Source: Paragorgia papillata (lineage: Eukaryota; Cnidaria; Anthozoa; Scleralcyonacea; Coralliidae). From it: 64,000 nt of DNA. The translations under genes and the position numbers were made by a program. The notes beneath the pieces are model-generated. The model saw nothing but the letters and a program-made list of their open reading frames with translations, did not search any database and had not been told where the DNA came from. Numbering within the stretch: position 1 is the first letter of the stretch; each line of letters begins with the position of its first letter. Below, piece after piece: positions 62,501 through 64,000 of this stretch. Where the stretch lies: positions 623,501 to 687,500 of the forward strand of contig JAWNZC010000179.1 in the NCBI GenBank assembly GCA_035771165.1, read 5' to 3'.

Positions 62501-63976
62501 CAATTATTGCAACATATATCCGATGTTTTAATTTTTTCGGACCGGACCGGATCGGATTTAAGCAGCTGTTTCCGGATCGGATCGGACTACGATTTTTTGG
62601 CTTCGGATCGGATCGGATTCGGATTGACAGTTTTGGCAAACCCTCGGATTACAAGGGGTCAATCCGATCCGACGCACACCACTAGTTCATACTAACTTAC
62701 ATCAATAAAGTCTGGGTGATACGAATCAAGCATCGTTAGGTCAGTTAGAAAAGTCCCTAGATACGGCACAGTTCCACTGATTTGACCCTGTAACAACAAA
62801 AGAAAACGTGAACTAACGTATAGCATTCATTAAATTTAAAGATATGTAGCTACTAATGTTAGTAGTTACTAATGGTACAGTACTAGCATTACATTTACAG
62901 ATATCAGCACCCATTTGTAAGGTACTAGAACAATAGGAGACGAAGTGTATACCCTACAAAAAGCTAACTACCTAAGATCAAATTTTGGGTTGAGTTTGTG
63001 GAGAGAAAAATAGCGGAGATGGCTAACACTCTACTCGTGAGTTATTCAAAAACAAGTTATGGGCGGCATCAGACAAGTTTTTTTTCCTGACGGGAAAGGC
63101 TTAAAAACAAAAAAGAACCAACAAATTTCGTTGCTAGAGCCTCAAATGTCGGCTGCGTAGATTGAATAAACTGGATTATGTGATGTAACACTTCGTACGC
63201 CTCATTCTCGTGTGATACTAATTATCAATGATGTGTTGTAATATAATAATAGAGTTGATGTTCGCGGGCATAAATATGTTTTTAGCTCGACTCAGGCTCA
63301 TTTTAGCCCGAGCCGAAGACAAGAGAAGGGCCAAAAACATATTTTTGCCCAAGAATATAAACTGTATTACTATTATATAATAATTTTAGTGGACATTTAG
63401 AAGAAAATCAAAGACAGTTAGTATACGGTAAACAGTGCCACCTTAGCGTTAATTGGCGTGTATTTCATTGCAACATTTGTCATCAAAACAATCTTTACTC
63501 CAATTCATTTTAGCCCGTAAAATAGATTTTAGCCCACTGAATGCTCCATTTTACACCCATGCCCGCAAAATACACCACCGATGCCCGATAAAATTATTGA
63601 ATATAGGCGAGTTTCAGGATGTTGCACGCGCATCATTTTTCAAAAAAAAAACCTGGCAAGCTCCACTCAAAATAAACATACTGTTTAAAATCAACAAAGT
63701 ATAGATACAGTTTCTGGATGTTTAACACAGTCTGTTTGCCATTGCTTACTTTGTGGGGAGCCCTATAAGAGCCCGCCAATTCCTTTGCAAAATGATGCGC
63801 GCGCAATACTCTGAAATTCGCCTATTCGCCTGCACTAACACTTTTCCTAATTACACCCTACTTTCTATCATGCACTAACAAGATACAGTCACACTTACAT
63901 TACACTGCGATTTTGGAGATACTTTCCGAGTCAACGAAGATTTCTTTTTGTTCTCAACAATTTTTGCAGTGCCCTC
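53510..63976 (-). CDS. RALGDS: RalGDS/RGL-family Ral guanine-nucleotide exchange factor, 3' part
   Basis: Exons in transcript order: 63976-63899, 62787-62701, 61142-61110, 60380-60259, 58469-58401, 58241-58151, 56221-56108, 55012-54898 and 53628-53510 (stop TGA at 53512-53510). The first five encode the end of the CDC25/RasGEF catalytic domain: [52 protein letters not shown] and SFSISCNLE. The RA domain follows ([55 protein letters not shown]), which in the family binds active Ras. The protein activates RalA/RalB downstream of Ras. All phases agree, including a 33-nt micro-exon. The N-terminal half of the gene lies to the right of the window. The exact vertebrate paralogue (RALGDS, RGL1, RGL2) cannot be told. 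Confidence 0.94.
53775..54748 (+). repeat. CCTA/CCAA microsatellite
   Basis: CCTA tracts grade into CCAA and CCCAA tracts, with a 210-bp segment repeated (about 54110-54290 and 54290-54475). Lies in the last intron of the RalGDS gene. Confidence 0.9.
55044..55339. mobile_element. hAT-like element, RalGDS intron
   Basis: Ends CAGTGGCGGATACCGC and TTAATCCGGCACTG, flanked by AGAAAAAA-type direct repeats. The body (GGGCAAAAATATTTTAGGGC in reverse) is shared with 13820-14145. Confidence 0.7.
55440..55515 (-). mobile_element. tRNA-like SINE fragment
   Basis: On the minus strand, box B GAGTTCAAATCC closes an arm CGAGC...GCTCG, with a tRNA-like upstream part GGCTAACTCGCC. The 5' acceptor half is not convincing. 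It lies in a RalGDS intron beside a hAT-like element. Confidence 0.4.
56277..56600. mobile_element. TTAA-flanked long-hairpin MITE, RalGDS intron
   Basis: AGTGCCTATGCAATGGTTGG at the left and CCAACCATGACATAGGCACT at the right, with perfect TTAA on both sides (56273-56276, 56601-56604). Arms of about 140 bp are inverted copies containing TTTGACGTCACTTCCGTC. Confidence 0.8.
56604..56980. mobile_element. Probable MITE of GACGAATTTAATTCG words
   Basis: Dense palindromes (GAATTTAATTC, CGTCGAATT, GCGACGTAAATGCGTCG). It starts with GCCTGCGCTAAACGTCGCAC right after the TTAA-flanked MITE. The right end is unclear. Confidence 0.5.
57010..57106. ncRNA. Inverted pair of hammerhead-like cores in a hairpin
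   Basis: Plus strand 57077-57106 has CTGATGA, stem II GGCCTG/CAGGCC (6 bp perfect) and GAAA. The minus strand 57039-57010 carries the mirror copy. The surrounding arms (about 56984-57040 and 57076-57132) are near-perfect inverted repeats. Stem III and the cleavage-site UH are not canonical, so this may be a relic of a Penelope-like or similar element. Confidence 0.4.
57215..58105 (+). repeat. ACTAC, CACAA and CACAT microsatellites
   Basis: ACTAC pentamers (57230-57340), CACAA pentamers (57480-57560, 57690-57750, 57810-57890) and CATCA/CACAT tracts (57960-58100). A GACATTTTGACATCGCATC motif recurs between blocks. Confidence 0.9.
58513..58785 (+). mobile_element. 5S-rRNA-derived SINE, copy 2 (RalGDS intron)
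   Basis: Same family as 2463-2815, in plus orientation. The 5S-like head at about 58538-58608 contains GTTAGTACTTGGATGGGTGA and the body continues through GAGGGTTTTTCGCCGGGTTC. It ends near GGAGCGCCTTTAATACGCCTC. Divergence from copy 1 is modest, so the family was active fairly recently. Confidence 0.8.
58790..59600. mobile_element. Two adjoining hairpin MITEs (families 1 and 2), RalGDS intron
   Basis: The first runs from TTAAGTTTGTCTCATTTGAA to GACAAACTTAATTTTTCTTG (about 58819-59263), followed by the family-1 end CCAATACCCTTTAA. The second (59281-59600) carries the family-2 core, ATAATGAGTTATCGG and its inverse. Order and spacing repeat the 3505-4459 pair. Confidence 0.6.
59622..59975. mobile_element. 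MITE of TTGACAAGTTTTCC words
   Basis: Repeated ACAAGTTTTCCTTGACAAG words occur in both orientations, beginning after CCCCGCACAGACGACCAAG and ending near AAACTTGGTGGGAC. Same architecture as 45082-45385 and 50733-51131. Confidence 0.65.
59990..60013 (+). ncRNA. Single hammerhead-like core
   Basis: CTGACGA, stem GGGC/GCTC and GAAA, followed by the same flank as the 50.6-kb repeat (CTCTGTTTCGGCAGTATATC). It is a third copy of that repeat family. Confidence 0.35.
60499..61004. mobile_element. hAT-type element with perfect 8-bp target duplication
   Basis: Starts TAGGGATGAGCCGATAATCG and ends TTATCGGCTCATCCCTA. CTTCTTTG is repeated exactly on both sides (60491-60498, 61005-61012). It includes five tandem copies of a 19-bp unit, GAGGAAGGTTTACTTTAGT (60594-60680). 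Confidence 0.88.
61110..61142 (-). CDS. RALGDS: 33-nt micro-exon of the RalGDS-family gene
   Basis: The exon encodes [11 protein letters not shown], the conserved INFEKRRK segment that joins the two catalytic-domain blocks on either side. It has an acceptor ...ctatag and a donor GTTTGTC. Without it the RasGEF domain would lack eleven core residues. Eleven codons in phase 0 make it easy for gene finders to miss. Confidence 0.9.
61307..62142. mobile_element. hAT-type element with a nested MITE
   Basis: Ends CAGGGGTGGCGCCAAGAATT and GGGACCACCCCTG, flanks GTTGGACG / GTTGCACG (7 of 8). A second element, 61361-61708, is nested inside, with ends CTACACACATAAAAA and TTTTTACGTGTGTAG. Confidence 0.8.
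61361..61708. mobile_element. Nested MITE made of AACAGGTTG/CAACCTGTT words
   Basis: 15-bp inverted ends (CTACACACATAAAAA). The interior is a mosaic of short self-complementary words such as ACAGGTTGTTGGAACAACA and CTTGTAACAACTTG. Confidence 0.7.
62177..62684. mobile_element. hAT-type element packed with GGATCGGATT repeats
   Basis: Exact 8-bp target duplication GTTCATAC (62169-62176, 62685-62692). Ends TAGGTGTGCG and CGCACACCACTA. Many copies of ATCCGATCC / GGATCGGAT line both subterminal regions. Its right end is 16 bp from the RalGDS exon at 62701. Confidence 0.88.
63230..63385. repeat. Hairpin element, RalGDS intron
   Basis: Arms TAATATAATAATAGAGTTGATG and TATTACTATTATATAATAATT. The centre AGCTCGACTCAGGCTC / GCCCGAGCC is inverted. 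Non-coding. Confidence 0.55.
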
Positions 63977-64000
63977 CTAGAAACGTCAAGGAATTGCATA

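Noticed and set aside
62182..62695. Frames of RIGFGL/SDRIG-type repeats
   Set aside because: They come from GGATCGGATT repeats of a hAT-type element.

Overview
The window is nuclear DNA from an invertebrate animal. Genes are split into many small GT-AG exons, and their products match animal-specific families: FKBP15/WAFL, peroxiredoxin-6 and a RalGDS/RGL Ral exchange factor. Introns are filled with non-autonomous DNA transposons, hairpin MITEs, 5S-rRNA- and tRNA-derived SINEs and very long microsatellites. The overall style suggests a marine invertebrate, perhaps a cnidarian, but nothing seen here fixes the phylum.

Layout. (1) Positions 1-26,662, minus strand: a complete FKBP15 gene apart from its last exon, which runs off the left edge. 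It has 29 exons encoding an EVH1/WH1-like N-terminus, an FKBP domain, a His/Pro/Gln linker, a long coiled coil and a Glu-rich tail (copy A). (2) Positions 28,799-41,901, minus strand: a second, partial FKBP15 copy (copy B). It has exons equivalent to A exons 1-4 and 20-29 and lacks exons 5-19, so it has no FKBP domain. The exon 4 to exon 20 junction keeps phase, every exon is open and every indel I found is a multiple of three, giving a predicted 494-residue FKBP-less protein. (3) Positions 42,796-48,180, plus strand: PRDX6, head-to-head with copy B, with two near-identical tandem first exons and four shared exons. (4) Positions 48,181-53,509: gene-free DNA made of DNA-transposon remnants. (5) Positions 53,510-63,976, minus strand: the 3' part of a RalGDS/RGL gene (end of the RasGEF domain, the RA domain and the stop codon), tail-to-tail with PRDX6.

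The genes are not an operon and share no obvious pathway: FKBP15 is an actin/endosome coiled-coil protein, PRDX6 a 1-Cys peroxidase and RalGDS a Ral activator. What links them is local duplication. The 5' region between FKBP15 and PRDX6 exists in three forms: at 26.7-27.6 kb with the PRDX6 exon lost, at 42.6 kb and at 44.1 kb. Unequal exchange at this head-to-head promoter therefore probably generated both the FKBP15 duplicate and the doubled PRDX6 first exon. False duplication in the assembly is the main alternative.

Repeats take up much of the window. Two introns of FKBP15-A are almost entirely 11-bp satellites built as a 5-mer plus a 6-mer. One copy-B intron holds a 2.7-kb G-rich 18-bp minisatellite that appears to have grown inside a MITE. 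Several transposons have clear target-site duplications (8 bp for hAT-like, TTAA for another class, TA for Tc1-like), and some can be checked against the empty site in the other FKBP15 copy.
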